Assembly (NCBI GenBank): GCA_017447165.1
Contig: JAFSOD010000002.1
Coordinates: forward strand, 1-55,327
DNA: 55,327 nt
Reading direction: 5' to 3'
From: Bacilli bacterium
GTDB taxonomy: Bacteria > Bacillota_I > Bacilli_A > RFN20 > CAG-826
Positions 41,569 through 50,181 of this stretch are shown here, piece after piece. A model generated the notes under the pieces. That model did no database searches and had not been told where the DNA came from. It was given only the letters and a program-made list of their open reading frames with translations. Each line of letters opens with the position of its first letter. Position 1 is the first letter of the stretch. Both the position numbers and the translations under genes were made by a program.

Positions 41569-44427
41569 ATGAGAACTAAGTTTATTAATTACTTAATCCT
41601 TCCCCTGGTGGCCTTATTGACCGCTTGTTCAGCTAATACGCCTGAAGAAGATACTCCTCCAGGACCATCAGTGACACACGTTACTGGTATTTCTTTTGAT
41701 GCTAGTAGAGTGGAATTGACTGTTGGTGAGACTTATTCACTAAAAATCACAGTCAGTCCAGATAACGCTGATGATAAGTCTTTTACTATTGAAAGTGACG
41801 AAACTACAACCGCTAGAGTTGATAATAATGGTTTAATTACCGCTATCGGTAGTGGTGTGGCAGTTATTTCAGCAACTACGACCGATGGTGGCTATAAAGC
41901 GAGCTGTCGAGTAATTGTTGATGATGAAGAAGATCCAGGTACTACAGTTCACGTTACTAGTGTTGTTTTTGATCAAACTACAATTTCTTTAGAAGAAGGA
42001 GAAGAAGCAACGTTAACTTATAAGGTCTATCCAAGTAACGCTGATAATCAAACAGTAAAATGGATTATTGAAAACGAAAATGTTGCTTCTGTTAATCACG
42101 GAGTAGTTAAAGCTCTTAAAGAAGGTACAACCGATATCACGATTATTTCTGTTGATGGTGGATATGAATCAACTTGTAAATTAACTGTCACAAAAAAAGC
42201 TGTAGATCCTGATCCAGATCCAGAAGGAGATTTACCAGAAATTAACTATGTTAAAGTCTTTGCTTATAAAGAAGAATATTCCCATGTTTATGCTTGGACT
42301 GAATCTAATGGAAATGTAAGTACAATCACTAAAGCGTGGCCTGGAGATGAAATGAGCAGCTATGACGAAGAATGGAATACTTATGACTTTGATCCAGCAT
42401 ATACCACCTTTAATCTCATCTTTAATGTTGGTAGTAGTCAAAAACAAACTGGTAATTTAGGAGTTACACAAGCTGGTTACTATTGGTGTTACAATAATTG
42501 CTTATATAATAAAAAGCCTTCAGGAGATGATCCTGCAAGTGATTTACCACAAGGTAATTTTGAAATAGTTACATCCGCTAAAGACTATACCGAACTTCCA
42601 GCAGTAAAAGACTATAACAAAGGTTTAGTGGTTAACCCATATACCGGTCAAAGAACAGACTTTAGACAAGAATCAATTTACTTTATGATGACCACCAGAT
42701 TCTATGATGGTGATTCATCTAACAATAGAAAATGTTGGGATAATAATAACTCTAACGATCCAGAATGGAGAGGCGACTTTAAAGGTTTAATCCAAAAAAT
42801 GGATTATATTAAAGCCTTAGGCTTTACTGCAATTTGGATTACTCCAGTAGTGAAGAATGCCTCTGGCTATGATTATCACGGTTATCATGCGATTAATTTT
42901 GGTCAAGTTGACTCAAGATATGAGAGTGAAGATGTGAAGTTTGCTGATGTCATTAAAGAAGCACATAGACGTGATATGAAAATCGTTCTAGATGTCGTCT
43001 TTAACCACACATCTAACTTAGGTGAAGAAAACCTCTTCCCAATGTTTGCTTATGATAGCCTTAACGCTACTCAAAGTGGATTAACTCCTAGTACATATTA
43101 TTCTGCTTTACTTCCAAGCAATTACACCTCATTAAGTGGCGGAGACCAATTCCAAGCTCGTATTCAAGTAATGAAAACTTCTTCCGATGCTTATAACATC
43201 TATCACCATGAAATGAGTATGGGCTATGAAACTTATATTGAACAAACCGGCTCTTTAGCAGGTGATTGTATTGATTTAAATACTGAAAACCCTACAGTGG
43301 CTAATTATCTTTTAGATAAATTCGGTGATTTCATCCGTTTAGGTGTTGACGCCTTTAGAGTGGATACCGTCAAACATATCTCTAGATTAACAATGAATAA
43401 GTATCTTATTCCTGGTTTATATGAAATCGCTAAGAAATGTGGAAATAATAACTTCTTCATGTTTGGTGAAGTTTGCAATAGAGATCGTGGTGTTTGGAAC
43501 CATAATGTAGGAGCAGATTCCGCTTGCTTCTATACTTGGAAAGAATCTAAAAACTATGCATGGGGCGATAGAAAGACTAACGAAGCCTCTACTAAAGAAG
43601 CTTGGGATGATAACGTTTCTCCTGATGGACACCCAACTAGTAATAATGTCTATTTAGGTAGTAACTATACATATCACACTCCTGATTACTCTAAGAGTAA
43701 CCACTTCGGTGTTATTGACTTTGCTATGCACTGGAACTTTAAATACGCTAACGATGCTTATCAAGTCGCTAAAAATAACGATAACGTTTATAACGATGCT
43801 TCTTATAACGTCGTCTATGTTGATTCTCATGACTATGCTCCTGATGGCAACCCTGAAGGAGTGAGATATAACCAAGGTACAGATGCTTGGAAAGAGAATA
43901 TGTCCTTAATGTTCACCTTCAGAGGCGTTCCATGTATCTATTATGGTGCCGAAATTGAATTCATGGCCGGTAAACCAATTGACCAATACCGTAACTTATC
44001 TAATTCAGGTAGAGCTTATTATGGCGAACACTTAGAAGGTAATGTAACAGCTACTGGCTTTGGTGAATATACCGCTAGTGGAACAGTACAAAATACACTT
44101 AATTCTACCTTATCAAAGCATCTAATGATGCTTAATAAGATTAGACAAAAAGTACCAGCCTTATCTATGGGCCAATATAGCGCCCAAGATAATATGGCGT
44201 TTGTAAGAAGATACACTAAAGGTGATATCGACTCCTTAGCATGTGTTTCAATTTCTAGCGGCACTGAATTTAACGGCTTACCAAATGGTACTTATGTCAA
44301 TTTAGTAACCGGAGAAAGAAAGACAGTGAGTAACGGTAGATTAAATGTCACTGTTAGTGGACAAGGTAATCTAGCAGTATTTGTCTTGGAAAATAGTTAT
44401 ACCGGTACATTAACCAGAGTTAATTAA
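41569..44427 (+). CDS. Alpha-amylase family (GH13) lipoprotein with Ig-like and starch-binding domains
   Basis: 952 residues. Lipobox LLTAC. Two BIG_2 Ig-like domains (about 35-125, 130-215), a CBM26-like starch-binding segment (about 225-320; VKVFAYKEEYSHVYAWTES), then the GH13 barrel (about 365-850): IKALGFTAIWITPV, DVVFNHTSN, nucleophile Asp in GVDAFRVDTVKHI, acid Glu in MFGEVCNRD, stabiliser Asp in VDSHDYAP (usual FxxNHD, Asn replaced by Ser). C-terminal beta domain to the end. It cleaves alpha-1,4 glucans at the cell surface. GATAAT eight bases before ATG 41569 suggests a leaderless mRNA. Confidence 0.92.
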   Translation: MRTKFINYLILPLVALLTACSANTPEEDTPPGPSVTHVTGISFDASRVELTVGETYSLKITVSPDNADDKSFTIESDETTTARVDNNGLITAIGSGVAVISATTTDGGYKASCRVIVDDEEDPGTTVHVTSVVFDQTTISLEEGEEATLTYKVYPSNADNQTVKWIIENENVASVNHGVVKALKEGTTDITIISVDGGYESTCKLTVTKKAVDPDPDPEGDLPEINYVKVFAYKEEYSHVYAWTESNGNVSTITKAWPGDEMSSYDEEWNTYDFDPAYTTFNLIFNVGSSQKQTGNLGVTQAGYYWCYNNCLYNKKPSGDDPASDLPQGNFEIVTSAKDYTELPAVKDYNKGLVVNPYTGQRTDFRQESIYFMMTTRFYDGDSSNNRKCWDNNNSNDPEWRGDFKGLIQKMDYIKALGFTAIWITPVVKNASGYDYHGYHAINFGQVDSRYESEDVKFADVIKEAHRRDMKIVLDVVFNHTSNLGEENLFPMFAYDSLNATQSGLTPSTYYSALLPSNYTSLSGGDQFQARIQVMKTSSDAYNIYHHEMSMGYETYIEQTGSLAGDCIDLNTENPTVANYLLDKFGDFIRLGVDAFRVDTVKHISRLTMNKYLIPGLYEIAKKCGNNNFFMFGEVCNRDRGVWNHNVGADSACFYTWKESKNYAWGDRKTNEASTKEAWDDNVSPDGHPTSNNVYLGSNYTYHTPDYSKSNHFGVIDFAMHWNFKYANDAYQVAKNNDNVYNDASYNVVYVDSHDYAPDGNPEGVRYNQGTDAWKENMSLMFTFRGVPCIYYGAEIEFMAGKPIDQYRNLSNSGRAYYGEHLEGNVTATGFGEYTASGTVQNTLNSTLSKHLMMLNKIRQKVPALSMGQYSAQDNMAFVRRYTKGDIDSLACVSISSGTEFNGLPNGTYVNLVTGERKTVSNGRLNVTVSGQGNLAVFVLENSYTGTLTRVN

Positions 44428-44444
44428 TAGTTAGGAAAACAATT

Positions 44445-44882
44445 ATGCCTAAATGTAAAAGTTGTGGAAATCGTATAGATAGATTTAATAAAGATCGTTG
44501 CCCAATTTGTGGAACAACTTTTCCTTTTGAAGGAATGAGTAGTGAAACAGTAGAAATTACCACCAACATCGACGTTGATGGAGTGGAAACTGATTACCGT
44601 CCATGCCGCAAGAAAGAATTATTCTTGTTCTTTGCTTTACTAGGTATTTTTGGTGCTCCTTTCTTTTATTTAAAAAAGAAAAAGAAAGGTATTATTCAAC
44701 TTATCTCTAACATTGTAGTTATTAGCCTAATGTCTTTCTTATTAACTTATTTCACATCTTTAGATGTTTTATATTCCATCCTTATTTCTATTGGTTCAAT
44801 GTATTTACTCAATATCATCTTTGGTCTAATAGTGGTGTCTCAACCAAACTTAAAAGATGGTAATAATCAATTTGTCGTTTAA
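44445..44882 (+). CDS. Zinc-ribbon membrane protein
   Basis: 145 residues. An N-terminal zinc ribbon (CKSCGNRIDRFNKDRCPICG) and two or three membrane helices (LFLFFALLGIFGAPFFYL, IVVISLMSFLLTYF, YSILISIGSMYLLNIIFGLI). Unknown function; similar small proteins are common in Bacilli. Lies just ahead of rsmE with two bases between, so likely co-transcribed. Confidence 0.75.
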   Translation: MPKCKSCGNRIDRFNKDRCPICGTTFPFEGMSSETVEITTNIDVDGVETDYRPCRKKELFLFFALLGIFGAPFFYLKKKKKGIIQLISNIVVISLMSFLLTYFTSLDVLYSILISIGSMYLLNIIFGLIVVSQPNLKDGNNQFVV

Positions 44883-44884
44883 TT

Positions 44885-45598
44885 ATGCAGAGATATTTTG
44901 TCGATATTGTTAATAATGAAGTCATCTTATCTCAGGATGATGTTTTTCACCTTACTAAAGTAATGAGGTGTAAGGTTAACGATAATATCGAAGTAGTAAA
45001 TAAAGCGACACACACCGCTTATTTAGCCGTTATTGACTCTATTAGCCCCCTTAAAATCCATATTCAGGAGCCTATCTTAAAAGAAAGTGAATTAGAAAAG
45101 GATGTCTCAATCTTTTTTGCTTTGGCAAAATCAGATAAAAATGAGTTTGTGATTCAAAAGGCTACTGAGTTAGGAGCAAAAAGAGTGGTTCTTTTCCAAG
45201 GAAAAAGAAGTGTCGTGAAATTCTCTAATAGTGATTTTAGCCGTAAAGAAGCTAGATATATTAGTATTGCTAAAGAAGCAAGTGAGCAGTGCCACCGTGA
45301 ATATATCCCTGAGATTAAATATGTCAAGTCTATTAAAGGAGTAAAAGAGTATTTAGAAGATATAAATCTTCTTGCCTATGAATTAGAAGCAGGTAAAGCC
45401 ACTGATATTGAAAGCGAATTAAAAGAGCATAAATCTGTTTCTATTATCATTGGACCGGAAGGTGGGTTTGATGAAAGTGAAGTTAGTTTTCTTAAGGAAC
45501 TAGGCTTTAAATTAGTTTCTTTAGGAAAAAGAATTTTAAGATGTGAGACCGCGGCGGTATATGCTTTAAGTGTCATCTCTTATTTACTCGAGAAATAA
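44885..45598 (+). CDS. rsmE: 16S rRNA m3U1498 methyltransferase RsmE
   Basis: 237 residues. N-terminal PUA-like domain and C-terminal SPOUT fold with the knot motif IIIGPEGGFDESEV and ILRCETAAVYAL. Methylates U1498 of 16S rRNA with SAM. Followed one base later by mtaB; the pair is common in Gram-positives. Confidence 0.95.
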   Translation: MQRYFVDIVNNEVILSQDDVFHLTKVMRCKVNDNIEVVNKATHTAYLAVIDSISPLKIHIQEPILKESELEKDVSIFFALAKSDKNEFVIQKATELGAKRVVLFQGKRSVVKFSNSDFSRKEARYISIAKEASEQCHREYIPEIKYVKSIKGVKEYLEDINLLAYELEAGKATDIESELKEHKSVSIIIGPEGGFDESEVSFLKELGFKLVSLGKRILRCETAAVYALSVISYLLEK

Positions 45599-45599
45599 T

Positions 45600-46856
45600 A
45601 TGAAAACATACACAACAATTTCTTTAGGATGCAAAGTAAACGCTTATGAAATAAGCGCTTTAACATCTAGACTTATTGAACTTGGCTTTAAAGAAGATGA
45701 TGTTAATCCCGATTTAGCGATTATTAATACTTGCTCAGTAACCGCGACTGCAGATCAAAAATCTAGACAGCATATTCGTAAATTAATTAATAATTACCCT
45801 AACGCAGTAGTCGTGGTCATGGGGTGTTATTCTCAAGGACAACATGAGTTTATAAAAAATGAAATTAAACCTCATATCATTACCGGTACATCTAATAGAG
45901 ATAAAATCATTGAACTCATTAAAGAATATGAGTTAACTCATAAACCTATTGATTTAACTAGTTCTAACCCTAGAACATATGAATATGAAGAGTTAGGATT
46001 AACCACTCATTTTGAAAACGTCAGAGCCTATTTAAAGATTCAAGATGGATGTGATAATTTCTGTAGTTATTGTCTAATTCCATATCGTAGAGGTAAAGCC
46101 AGAGATAGAGACGCGAAGAACATTTTAAAAGAAGCAGAATACATCGTTTCTCAAGGTTATAAAGAGATCGTTTTAACCGGTATCCACGTTGGAGGGTATG
46201 GCAAAAATAAAGAGTATAATTTCTCTTCATTAGTGAGAGATCTTTTAGATATAAAAGGATTATATAGACTTAGAATTTCTTCTATTGAAGAAAGCGAGAT
46301 AGATAATGAACTAATTCGCCTTATAAATGAAAGAGACAATTTAGCGATGCATTTCCACATTCCACTTCAAAGTGGAAGTGATACAGTTCTTAAAAGAATG
46401 AACCGTAAATATAACTGTGAGCAGTTCTTTAATAAAATCAATTTAATCAAGAAAGCTTGCCCACAAGTTACTCTTACCACAGACGTGATAGTGGGCTTTC
46501 CAGGAGAAAGCGAAGAAGAGTTTAAAGAGACATATGAATTCATCAAAAAGTGCGGATTCCATATGTTACATGTCTTTCCGTTTTCCTCTAGAGAAGGCAC
46601 AGCTGCATCTAAGATGTCTAATCAAATTGATCCACGTATCAAAAAGCAAAGAGCGTTGCAACTTATTGAACTCTCAAATAGACTATGGGATGAATACACA
46701 AACAAGTTTGTGAATAAAGAAGTAGAAGTGCTAGTGGAGCAATATGACAACAAGAACAAATACAACATTGGCCACACTTCTAATTATTTAGAAGTAAAAA
46801 TCCCTGGAGATAATGATAAATCAGGTGAAATTATAAAAACCATTTTCAAAAAGTAA
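45600..46856 (+). CDS. mtaB: tRNA t6A37 methylthiotransferase MtaB
   Basis: 418 residues from ATG 45600, directly after the rsmE stop. An N-terminal domain has three cluster cysteines (SLGCKVNAYE, NTCSVTA, MGCYSQ), then the radical-SAM motif CxxxCxxC (CDNFCSYCLIPYRRG) and a C-terminal TRAM-like end. Converts t6A37 to ms2t6A in tRNAs reading ANN codons, using two 4Fe-4S clusters. Confidence 0.94.
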   Translation: MKTYTTISLGCKVNAYEISALTSRLIELGFKEDDVNPDLAIINTCSVTATADQKSRQHIRKLINNYPNAVVVVMGCYSQGQHEFIKNEIKPHIITGTSNRDKIIELIKEYELTHKPIDLTSSNPRTYEYEELGLTTHFENVRAYLKIQDGCDNFCSYCLIPYRRGKARDRDAKNILKEAEYIVSQGYKEIVLTGIHVGGYGKNKEYNFSSLVRDLLDIKGLYRLRISSIEESEIDNELIRLINERDNLAMHFHIPLQSGSDTVLKRMNRKYNCEQFFNKINLIKKACPQVTLTTDVIVGFPGESEEEFKETYEFIKKCGFHMLHVFPFSSREGTAASKMSNQIDPRIKKQRALQLIELSNRLWDEYTNKFVNKEVEVLVEQYDNKNKYNIGHTSNYLEVKIPGDNDKSGEIIKTIFKK

Positions 46857-46962
46857 GATGTAATCAGTAAAAAATAAGATTATTGAGAAAATGTCCAAAA
46901 ATATTTGCTTTCCATTCATATAATGAATATAATTATCAGCGACTATTTAGGAGGAATATCTT

Positions 46963-47232
46963 ATGGCAGTCCCACAAAGAAGAATTAGTAAAACCCGTAA
47001 AAGAATGAGAAGAACTCACTTCAAACTCTCTGTTGAAGGTTTAGTTACTTGTCCAAACTGCGGTGAAATGATCAAATCACATCACGTATGTCCAAAATGC
47101 GGATATTACGCTGGTAAAGCTCAATATTTAGACGGCAAATTAGTCAAAGAAGAAAAGAAAGCTGCTCCTGCTAAGAAAGCACCAGCCAAAAAAGCTTCCA
47201 AGGCTAAAGCACCTAAAGAAGAAGCAAAATAA
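46963..47232 (+). CDS. rpmF: 50S ribosomal protein L32 with long Lys/Ala tail
   Basis: 89 residues. Start [20 protein letters not shown] and zinc ribbon CPNCG...CPKCGYY are diagnostic. Typical L32 has 55-60 residues; here ~30 extra residues follow, made of Lys, Ala and Pro ([20 protein letters not shown]), similar to histone-H1-like tails. Strong AGGAGG site. Confidence 0.95.
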   Translation: MAVPQRRISKTRKRMRRTHFKLSVEGLVTCPNCGEMIKSHHVCPKCGYYAGKAQYLDGKLVKEEKKAAPAKKAPAKKASKAKAPKEEAK

Positions 47233-47258
47233 GGGTCTAACTATAGACTCTTTTTTTG
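47233..47258 (+). terminator. Terminator of rpmF
   Basis: GGGTCTA (47233-47239) pairs with TAGACTC (47244-47250) followed by TTTTTTT. Confidence 0.85.
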
Positions 47259-47287
47259 TTGTATAATATGAGATAGGAGAAAATTAT

Positions 47288-47923
47288 ATGTCATACAATA
47301 AACTAATTGACCATACCTTGTTAAAACAAGACGCCCAACCTGAGCAAATTGTTAAACTCTGTGAAGAGGCTAAAGAATTTGACTTTATGTCAGTCTGTGT
47401 TAATCCAGCCTATGTCCCTTTAGCAGCGGAATGCTTAAAAGGAAGTGACGTTAAAGTTTGCACTGTTATTGGCTTCCCACTAGGCATGAACTTAACAAGA
47501 ACCAAAGTTGACGAAGCAAAATTATGTATCGCTCAAGGCGCAACCGAAATTGATATGGTAATCAATGTCGGAATGCTTAAAGCCGGACACGATGATTATG
47601 TCAGAGAAGAAATCAAACTTCTTAAAGAAGTTGCTGGTAAATTAGTCTTAAAAGTGATTATTGAAACTTGCTTATTAACTGACGAAGAAAAAGTCAGAGC
47701 CTGTCGCTTAGCTAAAGAAGCAGGAGCAGACTTCGTTAAGACCTCTACTGGCTTCTCTACTGGTGGAGCAACCGCTCATGATGTCAAACTCATGAGAGAG
47801 ACTGTTGGAGAGTCAATGGGAGTGAAAGCTTCTGGAGGAGTGAGAACTCACGAAGACTTACTCGCGATGGTGGAAGCCGGAGCGAATAGAATTGGTACCT
47901 CTAACGGAACCAAAATCATCTAA
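47288..47923 (+). CDS. deoC: Deoxyribose-phosphate aldolase
   Basis: 211 residues. Class I aldolase with Schiff-base Lys in [14 protein letters not shown] and the conserved [10 protein letters not shown]. Turns 2-deoxyribose 5-phosphate into glyceraldehyde 3-phosphate and acetaldehyde, feeding salvage from deoxynucleosides. With add and SurE it points to active nucleoside salvage. Ribosome site GATAGGAGA. Confidence 0.95.
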   Translation: MSYNKLIDHTLLKQDAQPEQIVKLCEEAKEFDFMSVCVNPAYVPLAAECLKGSDVKVCTVIGFPLGMNLTRTKVDEAKLCIAQGATEIDMVINVGMLKAGHDDYVREEIKLLKEVAGKLVLKVIIETCLLTDEEKVRACRLAKEAGADFVKTSTGFSTGGATAHDVKLMRETVGESMGVKASGGVRTHEDLLAMVEAGANRIGTSNGTKII

Positions 47924-47945
47924 ATCATCATTAATTGATTTTTAT

Positions 47946-47968
47946 AGGGGCCTTATGGTCCCTTTTAT
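47946..47968 (+). terminator. Terminator of deoC
   Basis: AGGGGCC pairs with GGTCCCT around TTAT, then TTTATTT. Confidence 0.8.
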
Positions 47969-48044
47969 TTATAAAAAAGTGTTGACTTATATTAGTTAAC
48001 ACTAGTAACATAGTTAAAGCGTTATCGCTAAGGAGGTGAATATC

Positions 48045-48221
48045 ATGCCAAAAGTCGTTGTTCGTGAAAATGAATCATTAGATGATGCACTCAGACGTTT
48101 TAAACGCCAAGTGAATAAAGCTGGTACGATCCAAGAAGCGAAGAAAAGAGAGTTCTATCTCAAACCAGGTTTAAAAAGAAAACTTAAATCTGAAAACGCT
48201 AGAAGAAAAAACCGTAAATAG
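48045..48221 (+). CDS. rpsU: 30S ribosomal protein S21
   Basis: 58 residues from ATG 48045, which follows AAGGAGGTGAATATC; a GTG at 48036 lies inside the ribosome site and is not the start. [20 protein letters not shown] and REFYLKPG are diagnostic. Confidence 0.95.
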   Translation: MPKVVVRENESLDDALRRFKRQVNKAGTIQEAKKREFYLKPGLKRKLKSENARRKNRK

Positions 48222-48267
48222 TACGGGCAAGTCCTGTAGCCTTGTTGACAGACTACATGGATGACAT

Positions 48268-48343
48268 CGCGGAGTAGAGCAGTGGTAGCTCGTCAGGCCC
48301 ATAACCTGGAGGTCGGTGTGTTCAAGTCCACCCTCCGCAACCA
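48268..48343 (+). tRNA. Initiator tRNA-fMet (CAT)
   Basis: Acceptor CGCGGAG/CTCCGCA with the C1-A72 mismatch typical of bacterial initiators, anticodon loop CCCATAA, G-C pairs at the base of the anticodon stem, CCA encoded. Confidence 0.93.
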
Positions 48344-48351
48344 TTCGATTG

Positions 48352-48388
48352 TAACTGAATTGATAGTAGTTATCAGTTCAGTTTTTTC
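48352..48388 (+). terminator. Terminator after tRNA-fMet
   Basis: AACTGAATTGATA pairs with TTATCAGTTCAGTT, then T run. Confidence 0.8.
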
Positions 48389-48399
48389 TTTATTCTTAA

Positions 48400-48432
48400 T
48401 AAAAAATAGCCCTTTTTGATACTTGGGCTACT
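48400..48432 (-). terminator. Terminator of the serine recombinase operon
   Basis: On the minus strand TAGCCC and GGGCTA flank a short loop (48407-48432), followed by TTTTTTATT. Beyond it, 48433-48555 holds no gene; CTAGGCGAG occurs twice (48524-48532, 48543-48551), a possible attachment-site feature. Confidence 0.7.
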
Positions 48433-48555
48433 TTCATAATTGCAATGCGAACGAAATTTTTTGATTTTTCTCAAAATTTCAATTTTAGGTTCGGTGTGGA
48501 TTCAGCTATTGTTTGGGTCTAGTCTAGGCGAGACCTATCCACCCTAGGCGAGCCA

Positions 48556-50181
48556 TTAGTTGGCGTGGACGCAGATTCCAAAATTAACTAAGTAAAATTG
48601 GCCTCTAACTTTAATGGTTTTAGTACCTTTAAGTACCTTAGGCAAATTTAATAAATCCAATCCGTTGAGTTTATCGTTTCCAACAATGAATGTTAGGTCA
48701 GTTCTAGATTTAATAACTACCTTTTTAAATAAGCCGCGATAATTCTGTTCTCTATCTTCAGCTGATAGTTTATTCAGCTCAGCAATTATTTCTTTTATTT
48801 TAGAATCGCTATCTAATTGTGTTAAAAGGGCGTTTTCACATTGATTCTTCTCTTTTGTGAGATTTTCTATGTGGAGATTAATTTCGTCTCTTATTAGGTC
48901 ATATGATTCATCCTTTTTATCTTGGATTTTTCTTAACTTATTTCTATATTCTTCAATTTCTGAATTTAAGTAATCTAGTTTAGTTCTGATGGGTTTTTCA
49001 TCAAATTTATATGCTTTTTGTAGTTCCTTTTTGAAAGTAGTGGGGTTTGCTTTAAGAATATTAATTTGCTGTAAAACGATATCTTTTAAATCCTCGATAA
49101 ACACTGATTCACTTTCTCTACAAGTAAGTGTCGATCTATTTGAATTACAGGTTAGTGTGTATTTTATCCCTGACTTAGCATTAGATAATCTTTTAATGAA
49201 GAAATTGCCTCCACAATAAGGGCACACTCCAAAACCGGTCTCAACATGAGGAGCGGCTTTAGGCATTCCTTTTGGAGTGTTGTATTTAATTCTTCTAGCC
49301 TCTCTAATAGCACAGGCCTTATCCCATAGTTCCCTAGAGATAATGCCAGGATGACCATCTTTTATATAATAAGATTCTTTTTCGCCTCGATTAACATGTT
49401 GAATACCAGAACTCATTTTAGAGGTGATTACTTTTTGAAGGTGTGCGTCACCTACGTATTTTTCGTTAATTAAGATTCTTGTTACTGTTTTTTCATTCCA
49501 TGTATTTCGGCCAATACCTGTTTTATAGCCTTTAGATTCCATGATTCTGGCAATTGATAATAAAGATACTTTTTCGACATATAATTCAAATATTTCTCTT
49601 ATTATCTTCGCCTCTTCTTCGACAATAACTAAGTTACCTTTTTCGTCATAGTCATATCCGAGCATCTCTTCTACAGGGATTCGGTATTTACCTTTTTTAA
49701 TTCTTTTTTCAACTGACCATGTCATATTTTGCGACATGCTTTCTATCTCAGCTTCAGCAAGTTTGGAATACATCGCTAAAGCAACGGTGGAACTAGCATC
49801 AAGAGTGGATATATTTTCTTTTTCAAAAAATACTTCAACGCCCATTGTTCTTAAATCATTGATAGCAGAAATAACATCAGTAATGTTTCTACCAAATCTG
49901 GATATTGATTTAACAAGAATAATATCAATCATTCCCTTCATGGCTTTAGCAACCATGTTTCTAAACTGTTCTCGCCTAATAATCGAGGTTCCTGTAATGC
50001 CCTCATCAGCGTAAACCCCACAATAATCCCAGTCTGGATTTTCTAAAATTAAAGTAGTGTAATAACTGATTTGATTATCAAGCGACATTTCCGCTTCAAA
50101 TTTGTCAGTAGAAACTCGAGCGTATCCACATACTTTAAGTTTTCTTCCATCTGTTGGAATTGGATGTAATGTCCTATACAT
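48556..50181 (-). CDS. Large serine recombinase 1
   Basis: 541 residues. N-terminal resolvase domain with catalytic Ser in CGYARVSTDKF and SRFGRNI, then a recombinase domain (about 165-280), a zinc ribbon (CPYCGGNFFIKRL and later C-x-C) and a long coiled coil (about 370-460). Such enzymes integrate and excise phages, ICEs and cassettes. Ribosome site AGGAGG; ATG overlaps the end of recombinase 2 by eight bases, so both come from one mRNA. Confidence 0.95.
   Translation of the reverse strand: MYRTLHPIPTDGRKLKVCGYARVSTDKFEAEMSLDNQISYYTTLILENPDWDYCGVYADEGITGTSIIRREQFRNMVAKAMKGMIDIILVKSISRFGRNITDVISAINDLRTMGVEVFFEKENISTLDASSTVALAMYSKLAEAEIESMSQNMTWSVEKRIKKGKYRIPVEEMLGYDYDEKGNLVIVEEEAKIIREIFELYVEKVSLLSIARIMESKGYKTGIGRNTWNEKTVTRILINEKYVGDAHLQKVITSKMSSGIQHVNRGEKESYYIKDGHPGIISRELWDKACAIREARRIKYNTPKGMPKAAPHVETGFGVCPYCGGNFFIKRLSNAKSGIKYTLTCNSNRSTLTCRESESVFIEDLKDIVLQQINILKANPTTFKKELQKAYKFDEKPIRTKLDYLNSEIEEYRNKLRKIQDKKDESYDLIRDEINLHIENLTKEKNQCENALLTQLDSDSKIKEIIAELNKLSAEDREQNYRGLFKKVVIKSRTDLTFIVGNDKLNGLDLLNLPKVLKGTKTIKVRGQFYLVNFGICVHAN

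Noticed and set aside
48226-48262. Third TGTTGACAG copy before tRNA-fMet as a transposon end
   Set aside because: Only TTGTTGACAG matches and it fits a -35 box for the tRNA promoter.
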